This document shows, in pieces, positions 48,701 through 60,101 of a stretch of DNA of 64,000 bases. Every line of letters starts with the position of its first letter. Within the stretch, counting starts at the first letter, position 1. A model generated the notes under the pieces. That model saw only the letters and a list, made by a program, of their open reading frames with translations. It ran no database searches and was not told where the DNA came from. The stretch spans positions 25,922,733 to 25,986,732 of the forward strand of contig NC_089850.1 in NCBI RefSeq assembly GCF_036373705.1, read 5' to 3'. Source of the stretch: Amia ocellicauda. Lineage: Eukaryota > Chordata > Actinopteri > Amiiformes > Amiidae. Both the position numbers and the translations under genes were made by a program.

Positions 48701-51700
48701 ACTCAAGACGGATCTTCAGACTGTACCTGCAGTTCCCTATGTATTGTTAGCACTTCTATCATTTTACTGCAACTTCTCCTATGCCTACATATGTCGGGTA
48801 AAATGGTACTACGTAAATGTGTGATTTTACTGTATTCCTATCACCTTCTGACTCTGCTTTTCTAGATTTTTTTTTCTCCACACCCACCTTGCACCTAGGA
48901 CATTTCTGAGCATTCCTCTGGCCATGTTCAATTGCACTGGCCCAGTGACGTAACAGCTTGTCTCCTTTCCTGTAGTCCTTGCAGTTCAGACCATCATGCC
49001 AAGGAGCATGGCACTTAAAGCACCACACAAACTGGCATATTTCACATTGGATCTATAAAATAACAGGACAAGATACAACTGGTTATAAATACAGGTCTGT
49101 TTCAAGATCCAACAAACTGATCTCACAATTGTGACTCAGGTCACTAATTTTGGACACTGAATCCTTGTTTAGAGAAAATAAAAAGCTGAAAATGCAAGAG
49201 AAACATGAATGAAAAATTCCAATAATTAATTTGAATTTAAAATGAAAATCATGGTTCCATGCGTTCTTAAAATATGTGGTTTATGCAGTAATTTTTAAAT
49301 TACAATTTCACAAGTCTATGACTATGATACACATAGTGGACAAAAAAATGGAAACACCAACAAAATGTCACTCAGTAGGGTGTTGGGCCACCACGTGCAA
49401 CCAGGAAAGCATGGATACAATGTGGCATGGAGTCAACTAGGTGCTGGAATCTGCCACCAGCCTCCCACATGGAATTAATCAATTTCCTCTGGTTTGATGG
49501 AGGCAGAAACCACTATCACAGGTACCTCTCCCACAAATGCTCTATGGAATTGAAGTCTGATGATTGGGAGGGCCATGGGAGATGTGTACTAGAGCAATGT
49601 TGTCCTAGAAGACACCCCTCTCTGCAGGAAGAAATGCTGCATCATGGGATGCAGATGATAGCCCAGGATGGTAACGTATTGTGCTGCATCAACTCTGCCT
49701 TCTTAATGGAATGAGTGGACACAGATCATGTCAGAAAAATGCCCCTATTATGGAACCACCAGAACCTTTTACAGTTGAGAGTTCCTTGGTCTGTCACCAC
49801 ATGTGTACCCACCCATTTGTCAAGAACATGGTGAAGAACGACCCATCAGACCTTATCACACTCCTCCACTGTTCAATTCCCTATGGACCTTTGACCACTG
49901 AACATGCAAATGGGCATTACCAGAGTTCCCTTCTGACCGTTTTCAATGATACAAGATGCTCACGACCCAAACTGAACTCTGCACACAGTTTGTCTGCCGT
50001 TGCTCTCCTCTTGCAGCCATTTCTGGCTCTTAATAGCAGAATGCAGGCACAGCCTGCTCATACACAACGACACCGCTGGTGGGAAGAGATTTACATATTT
50101 CAAATGCCAGTCAGGTATTTGTGGCAGCCACATACTTTGCATACATGTTGTATGGCCCTTGTTCCCCTGGGGTTTCTTTTTGTCCACTACCTGTACATTG
50201 TTTCAGCACTGAAACAGTTTAAAGATGTATCTTCAGACTTATTATGCTTATCATGCTTTCACTTGACAAAAAAAAATATATATACAATACTGAGCAAAAG
50301 GTTTAGGCAGGTGTGAAAAAATGCTGTAAAGTTAGAATGCTTTCAAAAATAGACATTAATAGATTATATTCATCAAGTGAGTGAACAGAAGAAAAATCTA
50401 CAGGGATTTTGTAGGCATATAGTCAGGTGTATGATTAAACAATTATACCAAACAGGTGCTAATGATCATCAATTCAATATGTAGGTTGAAACACAATCAT
50501 TAACTGAAACAGAAACAGCTGTGTAGGAGGAATAAAACTGGGTGAGGAACAGCCAAACTCAGCTAACAAGGTGCGGTTGCTGAAGACAGTTTACTGTCCA
50601 AAGACAGACACCATGGCAAGACTGAGCACAGCAACAAGACACAAGGTAGTTCTACTGCATCAGCAAGGTCTCTCCAAGGCAGACATTTCAAGGCAGACAG
50701 GGGTTTCCAGATGTGCTGTCCAAGCTCTTTTGAAGAAGCACAAAGAAACGGGCAACGTTGAGGACCGTAGACGCAGTGGTCGGCCAAGGAAACTTACTGC
50801 AGCAGATGAAAGACACATCATGTTTACTTCCCTTCGCAATCAGAAGATGTCCAGCAGTGCCATCAGCTCAGAATTGGCAGAAAACAGTGGGACCCTGGTA
50901 CACCCATCTACTGTCCGGAGAAGTCTGGTCAGAAGTGGCCTTCATGGAAGACTTGTGGACAAAAAGCCATACCTCTGATGTGGCAACAAGGCCAAGCGAC
51001 TCAACTATGAAAAGACGGGAACTGGGGTGCAGAAAAATGGCAGCAGGTGCTCTGGACTGATGAGTCAAAATTTGAAATATTTGGCTGCAGCAGAAGGCAA
51101 TTTGTTCACTGAAGGGCTGGAGAGCGGTACACGAATGAGTGTCTGCAGGCAACAGTGGAGCATGGTGGAGGTTCCTTGCAAGTTTGGGCCTGCATTTCTG
51201 CAAATGGAGTTGGGGATTTGGTCAGAATTAATGGTCTCCTCAATGCTAAGAAGTACAGGCAGATACTTATCCATCATGCAATACCATCAGGGAGACATCC
51301 GATTGGCCCCAAATTTATTCTGCAGCATGACAATGACCCCAAACATACAGCAACAGTCATTAAGAACTATCTTCAGTGTAAAGAAGAACAAGGAGTCCTG
51401 GAAGTGATGGTATGGCCTCCACAGAGCCCTGATCTCAACATCATCGAGTCTGTCTGGGATTACATGAAGAGAGAGAAGCAACTGAGGCTGCCTAAATCCA
51501 CACAAGAACTGTGGTTAGATCGCCAACCTACCTGCCGAGTTCCTTCAAAAACTGTGTGCAAGTGTAGAATTGATGCTGTTTTGAAGGCAAAGGGTGGTCA
51601 CACAAAAAAATATTTGATACAGATTTTTCTTCTGTTCACTCACTTTGCATTTAGTTAATTGATAAATATAATCTATTAACATGTCTATTTTTGAAAGCAT

Positions 51701-51746
51701 TCTTACTTGTACAGCTTTCACACCTGCCTAAAACATTTGCACAGTA

Positions 51747-51802
<56 letters not shown>

Positions 51803-52670
51803 AAAAAATAAATAAAAATCTGAATCTATACTTTTGAAAAATAAGAATTATAATAAGATCAGCAAATATAAAGCTACATCTACTTTAAATAATACATGAA
51901 TCAGTATTTAGTAACTGACTCCTGCAAATGAAACAGTATCAAAGGAAACATTTGCAACTGGACACACTTTTTACACAGCAGGCCTTATAAGATTAGACAT
52001 GGCCAACAGAAGGCTTCATAGAAAATGTGAAACAAAGATAAATAAATCTTCCCACAGTATTATAAACAAAAAGCAATTAATACTAAGAACAGCATAAATA
52101 CACTGTTTTAGAGAGAGGCTGGAAATGATCAGTGTCAAAACAGAAAAACTGTGTCATCTAGAGTGAATCACACCTATTCATGCAACAAGATTGTCAATTC
52201 AAGTATATTTTAGATACATAATTAGTTAATCAATCAGTTATTCTTGTTAAAAGCATATAATGTATATAAAAAGTTTTTCAGTTCATACTTAAGCTTGATA
52301 AGCTTCCATTTCATAACTGTTGTCTTGAACTATCTTATCATTATCAAATTGACAGCTGCAGAAAATTCATGAAACACAAACATGCCTACAAAAAAGTTAG
52401 TGTGTCTAAAGTTAAAGAATTGTAAAACATGCTCACTTTGTACTTGTGTTCAGACTTGCTAGGAGTATGGAGGTTGCTTTTGCTCTTGAGGTTAGTAAAG
52501 TACTTGCACTGTGGGCAGGGTTTTGTGCTGGAGTCCAGCATGTTCAACTCCAAGAAGTAAGTGTACTTGGCCAGCTCCTCACTGGGCAGGTGTGCCAGCA
52601 CTGTGCCCTCATCCAGCTGCTCGCTGCACTCTGTGATAGGGCACTTTATACCTGCCCGGCCAATCTGCAC
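41062..52670 (-). CDS. rnf217: RNF217, RBR-type E3 ubiquitin ligase (3' five exons)
   Basis: Exons in transcript order are 52670-52437, 49052-48888, 46814-46613, 42603-42532 and 41141-41062. They join in phase through GT-AG introns into 250 residues plus TGA. IBR: IKCPITECSEQL, CPQCKYF, IQCEICQFVWCFKCH. RING2: AQKCPRCKIHIQRTEGCDHM, then CSQCNTNFCYRCGEKY; the Cys of EGCDHM is at the RBR catalytic position that receives ubiquitin from the E2. A hydrophobic helix (ILVAPLVIVLVVVFGAIALV) follows, then a basic tail (CKKQRKRS). The motifs and exon order match vertebrate RNF217, which acts as a membrane-anchored RING-between-RING ligase. RING1 and the N-terminus are not in this window. Introns hold L2, Tc1 and other repeats. 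Confidence 0.95.
42532..42603 (-). CDS. rnf217: RNF217 exon: transmembrane helix
   Basis: This 72-bp exon has the acceptor TTTTTTCCAG and the donor ATAG|GTAAGT. It encodes SKILVAPLVIVLVVVFGAIA and LVI, a single hydrophobic membrane span. Confidence 0.93.
45671..45741. repeat. (TA)n microsatellite, about 70 bp
   Basis: Uninterrupted alternating AT in an RNF217 intron. Confidence 0.97.
46613..46814 (-). CDS. rnf217: RNF217 exon: catalytic RING2
   Basis: The acceptor is TTACTCTCAG and the donor TTTG|GTAAGC. It carries IHIQRTEGCDHMTCSQCN, NFCYRCGEKYRHLRFFGDH and KYRYLPDKPHLRRLVRGSVF. The catalytic Cys lies in EGCDHM. The exon ends with one base of a split Val codon. Confidence 0.95.
46815..48339. 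other. RNF217 intron, nothing recognised
   Basis: No exon or mobile element end identified. Confidence 0.4.
48340..48860 (+). mobile_element. L2-like LINE reverse transcriptase fragment
   Basis: The + strand reads TGVLQGSVMGPLLFTLYPSS and then LGALITSRGISY. After a frameshift it reads LLHFYADDTQK. These are the conserved RT blocks (QGSxxGPLLF and the YADD active site) of L2/CR1-type LINEs. The following part is frameshifted and resembles a LINE 3' region up to about 48860. It is a dead, 5'-truncated copy in an RNF217 intron, antisense to the gene, ending about 28 bp from the splice donor at 48887. Confidence 0.7.
48888..49052 (-). CDS. rnf217: RNF217 exon: IBR end and RING2 start
   Basis: The acceptor is TTTTATAG and the donor AAG|GTGGGT; 55 codons in phase 0. 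It reads IQCEICQFVWCFKCH, KGDKLLRHWASAIEHGQRNA and QKCPRCK. The CEIC pair differs from the CPTC of the mammalian protein but keeps the zinc-binding cysteines. An L2-like LINE remnant ends within a few dozen bases of the donor. Confidence 0.95.
49330..50193 (-). mobile_element. Decayed Tc1/mariner-like element (864 bp)
   Basis: The left end CACATAGTGGACAAAAA and the right end, complement of CAGGTAGTGGACAAAAA, are flanked by TA. The - strand contains degenerate transposase motifs. The segment around 49575-49530 reads LPWPSQSSDFNSIEHLWE, matching [15 protein letters not shown]. The segment near 49850 reads RSDGSFFTMFLTNGWVH, resembling the WSDES...F...NGRV catalytic block. The frame is broken throughout. 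Confidence 0.75.
50285..51749 (+). mobile_element. Tc1-like element ('CAGTACTGTGCAAA' family), copy 1
   Basis: Ends are CAATACTGAGCAAAAGGTTT on the left and the complement of CAGTACTGTGCAAATGTTTT on the right, with TA on both sides. Subterminal sequence 'gctttcaaaaatagacat' near the left end is mirrored near the right. The right flank is a (TA)n run (51750-51796). A sister copy in the same orientation lies at 61392-62920. Confidence 0.9.
50613..51655 (+). pseudogene. Tc1-like transposase (copy 1), broken
   Basis: MARLSTATRHKVVLLHQQGL starts the DNA-binding half, followed by ISRQTGVSRCAVQALLKKHK and the linker RRRSGRPRKLTAADERH. The frame stops at TGA where Arg is expected (after KKPYL, about 50978). 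Later blocks are LWTDESKFEIFGCSRRQF (first Asp), [37 protein letters not shown] (second Asp) and [17 protein letters not shown] (Glu). At least one further stop and frameshifts are present. Confidence 0.87.
51750..51796. repeat. (TA)n microsatellite
   Basis: Alternating TA run at the right border of the 50285 Tc1 copy. Confidence 0.95.
52437..52670 (-). CDS. rnf217: RNF217 exon: end of RING1 linker and IBR start
   Basis: The acceptor is ACCCCCACAG and the donor AAA|GTGAGC; 78 codons in phase 0. It begins VQIGRAGIKCPITECSEQL and ends PSKSEHKYK. The preceding exon would carry RING1. Confidence 0.95.
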
Positions 52671-55600
52671 CTGTGGGGGTGAATCACAAAATATTACACG
52701 AGTGCTTTAATATAAGGAGCAAGGACACCTGAGTAAAGCACTGGTTTTGAATCTAGTCATCTGAAATTATGCAAAATAAATACAATTAATTGAAGGTATA
52801 AAACACATTACAGATTATTAATTGCTGCATTATAGGTCAGCTGAACAGTATTCAATGAAAACATAATTATCAATTATTATAATTTTTCAGAGGGCCTAGG
52901 TTGCTTGCTCCCTACTTATGATATAATTCTGCAGTGAGAAATAGTCAGGTATTCGACTACACTTTAGCAGTGCAGACGACAGCAAGTTGGTACTGAATGC
53001 TGTACTGCAACAATGTGATGGCAAATCATAAATCAACTTTCAATTCCCTGAGCCTAAGCTCTAACTCTGCTGCCTCCACTCTTGCGTCCTCTCTTAGCAT
53101 TACTCTGCTCTTTCTGCACCGCTTGCTCCTTTCCACCGCTTGTCTCTCCTCTGCTTTCCACCCTGCCAACAGCAATCCATCATCTTTTAACCGGAAGTGG
53201 GAAAAGGACTAAACGGCCTTCTGTTCTGCACCACTACAGTTCTTCTGCTCTCCTCCTTCAAGTTTACCTTATCTTTAGCCTAGCATTTTTTTCTTCTAGT
53301 CTGTGCTTTGCTGCATGTATGACTTTAAGATACTTAAATCTTATAACCATAAACTAAATAAATCAATATATAAAATAAACACCATATATGTTCACAGTAT
53401 TTTGACAATGTGGAGCGGCTGAAATCTTAATCATATATTTGTTACAGAGAACAGGAAATAGCAGTATACATGATCAAAGAACAGTGGTGAAGATTTGGAA
53501 AATTATAGTGATTTTAAGAACAGATGTGTGTGCATATGTCTTTGTTGGCGGTGGTATGTGGTGTGGTCAATGCCAACCTTCTAAAAACCTTTTTATTTTT
53601 TTATTCAAATGAGTATTAACATGTTATTTAACAAACAACTGAGTTACATGCACATGAAATATGTTTCAGATGTTTCTTTTAGAAAAAGTACTAAAGGCTC
53701 CTAAGATCAAGGACTGCCACTGAAACAAATAAAAAAACAACCGATTCTCCTGATATAATACAAGCACTTTTCTAAAATGCATCATCCACGTGAATAGGAG
53801 GAAGCAATATGGGAGATTTTTTTTCCAGTACTTGATATAATTCATTGCATTCAACCGTGCAACCCATCCTTTCAATCCAGTAGAGCAAGGTGTCATAAGC
53901 TCATGCTGAAAACTAGGACTTCATTTCACTTCAGCAGTGACCTCTGAGGCTCCAGGACAACCATATTAGCTCTAACGTGACCATAAAAAAAAAAAATAAA
54001 GGTCCACAACGTGGAGGCAGAGTTCAGCACAGGCTGTTAGCTGGAATTGTATTATTCCCTTAGAGGAAGGTAAAATGGGGTTTAATTGATGTGGCCACAC
54101 TGTGTACTGTGCAGTATGAAACAGAACTGTACCATTTGCTTCTGAGCCACATTCAGACAGACTACACTTCCATGTTGTTGTCTGTTAACCAGTGTTTCTC
54201 CAACATTTAAGGCCCACGGACCACCCAGCCCCTTATCGCTGGTGACAAACGCATGTTTATCTCTAATAGATTAACTAAAGTAACTGATATGCCATCATCC
54301 CCTACTGACCCTATTCACTCCTTGAAGATTGCCTAGACTTATGTAGAGCTAGGCATACTAAAGCAATAACAGATTAGAGAAATGCTCTTAGGTGATTTAA
54401 AATAGATGTTTAATAAGCAGTGTGAAACCAGGAAAAGGGGTGTAAAATTGGCATAAGATACAACCTTTGAATTACAAGAGAGCATAGAAAACAATTTGGC
54501 TTAGAAGACTGGAATTCCAAAGACACTGCAAAATATGGGAATTAGAGTCAGAAAATAGGCAAAAACGAATTTGGAGAGAGAGCAGAAAGATGCAGCAGAT
54601 GGATCTGGACAAGAATAAATTAAAAATAATGGAAGTCATAGGGAATCTAGCTTGGGAGATATGTAAAGAATCTGATATATAAATGTAAGCTGGTTCATGG
54701 GGAACGCAACAAGATAAACTACAGGAGTCTAGTAGACAAAACACCAGTGACAGGAGTTCCCCCAACACGGACCCCTGCGATGAACCCCACCTTACCCACT
54801 CCAGACTACTGCCATGTTGAAGTGACAGACAGGCCACATTTTGTCTGAGCTCTTGATTCAGCATTACAATTCAGGCACATACAAAGGACAGGGATCTAAG
54901 AGGGGGAACACACTGGAAACACCCAGGGATTGTTAAGTAACTGGGAAGATATAATTCTAAAGTTCAAAGAGGCAACAGAAACATTTAGCCAATAAACCAA
55001 AGTTAGCGTTTGTCCTAAGAAGTCCACTTCGCACACTGAACCAAATGGTTCTTGGTATAGGAACTTTGTGTTTGTATATTTCATAATTTTTTTAATTTTT
55101 AAGACATAATACGATTAAAAAACAGCCTTCATTTAAAGGGAGGCAACTTACTTATTTGGCCAGGGACAGGAAGTGTATTCTATAGAGATTTTGAGACAGA
55201 TGATGTAACTCAGAGTTGTTGTTTTTCTTGGAAAATAAGTTTGGAAATGTCTCTGCATTGCTATGATGTGTTTTATCATCATTTTAGGGCCTCTGATTAT
55301 TTAAAATGCACTACAGAATACGTCACCTTTACAGGTGGGCAGAAACTGTACTATTTGTAACATCTGATTTGATAGAGTTTATCAAGTCAGACATCTGTGA
55401 AAAAGAGTGTTTTACACTATTCAACAATACTTGGAAGACTAACTTGAAATGGTTAATAACTTTTTATTGCTACCATTTTTATTATTAAACTAAACAATAA
55501 ACTCCCTGCAAATAAATCAAAGAAGGGTTAATAAAATAACATTGTATAGGACAGAGTAAACAGGTAGTAAAAATAAATGGGCAAGACTGGATTCCATCTT

Positions 55601-58360
55601 TTGAAAGGAGTTATTGTTCACAACAGTCTAGCCATTTTCAACACTTTCAGAGTAATTACTTACAATTATGATGATGGACAGGAACATAATTCCACTTTAC
55701 GAGAAGTCTCTTGCTGCACAGTGTGTAACAGCATCATAATTGGATGGATGTGGGGACCCAATCATAAATTAGAGCATAAAAGTAGTACTAATCTGATAAG
55801 CTTTCAGTCCCACTTTCATTCCAACTCATTTGAAGGGTGCTTTAATAAATAATGATATGAATAAAAAACAATCAATATCATACTATGACAGCTTCATTAA
55901 ACACTATTGCATTGTGTTTTTCTACTTAATGCATAATGCATTTATTTAGTGGAGGGGTAAGAAAGAACAATAATACCAGCAGCTCTTCTTTGGAAAGTGG
56001 GAGAAAACCAAAGCACCATGCAGACTCCAGACTCCACACAGGAAGATGCCCAAGGTTGGAGTCCCAGGAGCTGTGAGGCAGTGCTAACCACCACGCCACC
56101 AATTATTATTAATAATAATAGTAGTGCAATTGTGCTGTGAGGCAGAAAGAGGTCTTATGGGGTCTATAATTGAAACATACGTTTTTAGTTGCTCCCATAA
56201 CCCTGATTCTAAAAATACATTACAAAATCCACATATTTTACAGAGAAACCTTCTTGGCTTACACTACAGCTATACTAAAACAGAGGAGGAAAAGCCACAC
56301 ATCAACATTTCCGTTAACAGGGTGTGTCTGGGAATGTTGAGTTTTTACCAGAAACAAGACAATATTAAACTTCCAATGTGCTTCTATTTAATGGGGATCA
56401 ACATTAAAGGATGCAATGCCCTTGAAAGCCCCAATTGTTGCTTACCTTTCGCACAATCAGATGAGACCATACCAGACATAATATTACATAACTAGGCCTT
56501 TATAAGCTATCCAATCATTCCAGAAGATCACAAAGACTGAGAAAAATAAAGGCATGAAAACATCATACATCATATTGTTCTTTTTTTGAGGCATCTTTAA
56601 GAAATAAAATTAAAGGACCATGTTGGACACTCATATCTAGATCTGGCCTACACCTCCAGCAGCCATTTTACCTCCTCAGGTATAATTTCCTGTATGAAAA
56701 TTAACATCAAATTACTAATATAAGATTTACAATCATCTATATAAAATGGTTACACAGTAGATGGTTCCCCCTAGATAAGAATCAGTTTTCGGGACTACAA
56801 GTAAAAAGAGGAACCCATTAACTTCAACCAGCTAATTTATTAATTTATTTTGATTCTACAATAATGCACACTTTAATCCTTCCTTGTTTAAAAAAGCCAG
56901 ACAGACACCTTCAACTCTTTTACCCACGATTTACTCCCTGATACAATTTGCACTTTAAAAATGATGGACTCTCATGGCAGAATCTATCTGCATGGAGTGA
57001 AAAGGCCGGGCCAATTAGCTTTTGTAAAATGTAGTTCTATCAAACTGCTCTACTGCATGTGAAATAAACACTTAAAAAAATATATATTAAACACGCTTGT
57101 ATTTCCATAGCTTTTATCTGTCTACAACACAATCAGTGTGGCTGAATTTAGAATTCAAAATTAAATATCAGAATATTCATAATGTTTTCTAAAGCAATAC
57201 AGATTTTCACAAACAGAATTATTTTAAAGCTGTCAATTGTATTAAAATACTAGTGACACTGTTTGACATAATGGAAAAACATTATAGACTAAAGATTATA
57301 TTTCTATATACATTAATCCTACACTCTGTATTCTTTTAGATTATATAACTAATTGCTATTATTGCTTTAGCTAATCAAGTAAATTCCCACGATTTAGTCA
57401 AGATACAGAACAGCACTTTGATCTTATAACAGTACCATTATGGGAAATGGGAATTTCAGTGGAGAAGAAAATAATTCAACATTAAATAAGGCATGAATGG
57501 AATGCTACTTTTTAAATCTATATATTAAAGCCTTACTTCTGTCTGTTTTTTTTTTAATAACCAGATTTAATTGATGTTTAGTCACTCCTTCAAACTGCTT
57601 CTCTCTTACACTGTTCAAAATGTTAACAATACATTTTTACTCAGAAGTATCTGTCAAATAATTACAAAAATAGGTTGAACATATGCTAACTTTGTGAAAA
57701 TAATCTTTCACTATTCAAGTCCCAATGTGGCACAGTACCCTTTTCATGTACAGAATTCAGATTTCATGTACAGAAGTGGATTATAGCTAAAGTATTGAAC
57801 TTAATACAATGACTCCACGATTCAGGATTAGTGAAACATATTACTGACTCTTCTTCGACTGCTTAATAGTGCATAAGAGCATCTGCCATACCATTTTAAG
57901 GCTGCAGCTTACAGGTATATAGTCTGTTTGTTTTATAGAGAGAAGAGCCTGGTAATACTGTGCACAGATCCTCTAATTCCACAAGCTTTCCTTTCACCAT
58001 TTGAATGTGTTTATTTAACCATGCATTTCCTTTGGATTGCACTTCAGTTTATAGTGAATTAAAGCCACTAGACATGTTAAACGGCTGTTACGTGGATATA
58101 TAAATGCACATTTATTTATTTTTTATTTTGAATGACATGTTTAACTGGGGGGGAGGAAACAAAATAAACAAAATCAGAACTCGACCTTGCTGCCAGTTTA
58201 GTTCCCTCTTCTTCAATTATGTAACCAAGTGCTATGAGTCATTTTATTTCTTCATATAAGAAACACAAAACTGGAACAAAACTATAGAAGAAAATAGGGG
58301 GGTGAAAGGATTATCTTACTGAAAAAGTTTACAACTAACATAATGTTCTTCTTCTTCTTC

Positions 58361-58420
<60 letters not shown>

Positions 58421-60047
58421 ATGAACTTACTGAAATACAATGCTGGGTGGAATGCATAAAATACAATTCCTTGCATTTGCACAACAGCATTATCTTGTGA
58501 AATATTATCATGTGTTTTAACAAATGATTTTTAGATAAGTCCTGTTAACTAGGTTTAAATATTCAAAATGTCTTTGCAAATGTACCTCCCCACCCAAAAG
58601 AAAACGTGTTGAGAGCTACCACAGTGTGATTGTCTGAAAAAAAAAAGTTGTCACTGTGAGTGGAACACAGTAGTGTTTTGCCAAACAAAAGAATACTCCA
58701 GGAATATCCCTAGACCAGAGTCCAAATATTTATTTCTTTAAAGAGGGAGTTAATGCATACTTCACGAGTTTGCTAATTTTTTCAGCTGTACTCTGGTAAT
58801 CACAGCCGTAATAAATAAATGAACCACTTTGAGGGAAAAAAATACATGAATGATTCAATGCAATTATGAGAAATACCCTGACTAAATTCATTCCGAATTA
58901 ACTCCAAACTGTGGAAAACATAAATCATGAAGCAGTACAGTAATTGCATTAAATCCAGGAAAGACAGTGCTCTAGGATTACAACAATCAATTTAAGTATT
59001 GCCATTGATGTCTGTTTAAAGAACATGCTGGAGAGAAACAGAACACATTTTTTGATTTAATTAATTTCAACAGGAGGCATTCACAGGCATAACATAAATA
59101 AATCAGAACAACAAACATGAACTGTAGGCAAATGTTATTAAAATATATACACTACCAAGTGTGTCTTGGCAAAGAGCATGGTTACAGCTCATTGCTCAGA
59201 ATGGTCTGACAAAACCGGTTTTATTTTTAGACATTCTTTCGATTAAAATAATGCAAGCTATTATACCATTGTTTACACATCTGTCCACAATATTCAACAA
59301 AACTCATGAGATGAGAACACTGCATGTCTGAGTCAGCGACATAATCCAGTCCATGCTGCAAATTGCAAGTGCTCTAATCCAGACATGGGAATTTATCTGA
59401 ATTCAAAGTGTGAACATATACATCTACTTGGAGAGATGACACATCAATGATCATTTAAAGTTTCCTGAAAAAAAATGACTAAAGACCTTTATATATCCTT
59501 TTCTCAGTAATGATCATAATTCCTCACTGCATTCCTTCTGTATGTTGTAATATTTTTTGACAATATGTGTGACAGATTAAAGTAGTGCAGCAGAGACCAA
59601 TATGATGATTCTCCCTGAGATGTATTCTCCAAATTGATTCTCCAAATGATAATAAAAAAGTTGGCTAATCCTTTATCATTTTACCTACTTTTACAGATTG
59701 TCTGGTTCATGGTTCCTCGATTGTGTAATCCCCCGAGCCTGCCATTATATTTCAATCATGTCAAAAAACGATTTTGTAACAATTCCAGTAAAAGCAGTTT
59801 ATATCCTTCTCAGAAGAGAATGAGAATATATGGCATATGGAAGTATACCAGTGGTGTCCCTGGCTTAGATTAATGTCTGCCTGTTTAGTTGATCTCGTTG
59901 TTCAGGTGATTGCTAAAAAGGGGGATATTTTTTAACAGAAAAATAGCAGAAATCTTCTTGGTTGGCAATACATTTTCATATGAATACATTTCATTTTTTA
60001 TGTAAATGAAAAAGTCGTAGTTACTAAAGTTGAAGTAAAAATATTAC

Positions 60048-60053
<6 letters not shown>
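52671..60053. other. RNF217 intron 1: old repeats, no gene recognised
   Basis: A CT-rich stretch at about 53035-53300 may be a LINE relic. 'ccagtgtttctccaacattt' at about 54191 with 'cacggaccac' resembles a hAT end. A conserved-looking repeat with 'cagactccacacaggaagat' and 'gctaaccaccacgccacc' lies at about 56020-56100 and is of a kind common in fish genomes. (CTT)n/(AAT)n microsatellites lie at 58347-58413. No exon is supported. Confidence 0.4.
58347..58413. repeat. (CTT)n and (AAT)n microsatellite
   Basis: Short CTT units followed by about seventeen AAT units. Confidence 0.95.

Positions 60054-60098
<45 letters not shown>
60054..60098. repeat. (TA)n microsatellite, insertion site of the intact Tc1
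   Basis: An alternating TA run ends exactly at the TA duplication of the 60099 element; TA-rich sequence resumes on the other side (61320-61327). Confidence 0.95.

Positions 60099-60101
<3 letters not shown>

Noticed and set aside
49681..50316. 211-codon + strand open frame
   Set aside because: It lies over a decayed mariner-like element whose real motifs are on the opposite strand, and the protein has no domain features.
58282..58523. Open frames with poly-Ile or poly-Leu
   Set aside because: Produced by the (AAT)n and (CTT)n microsatellite.
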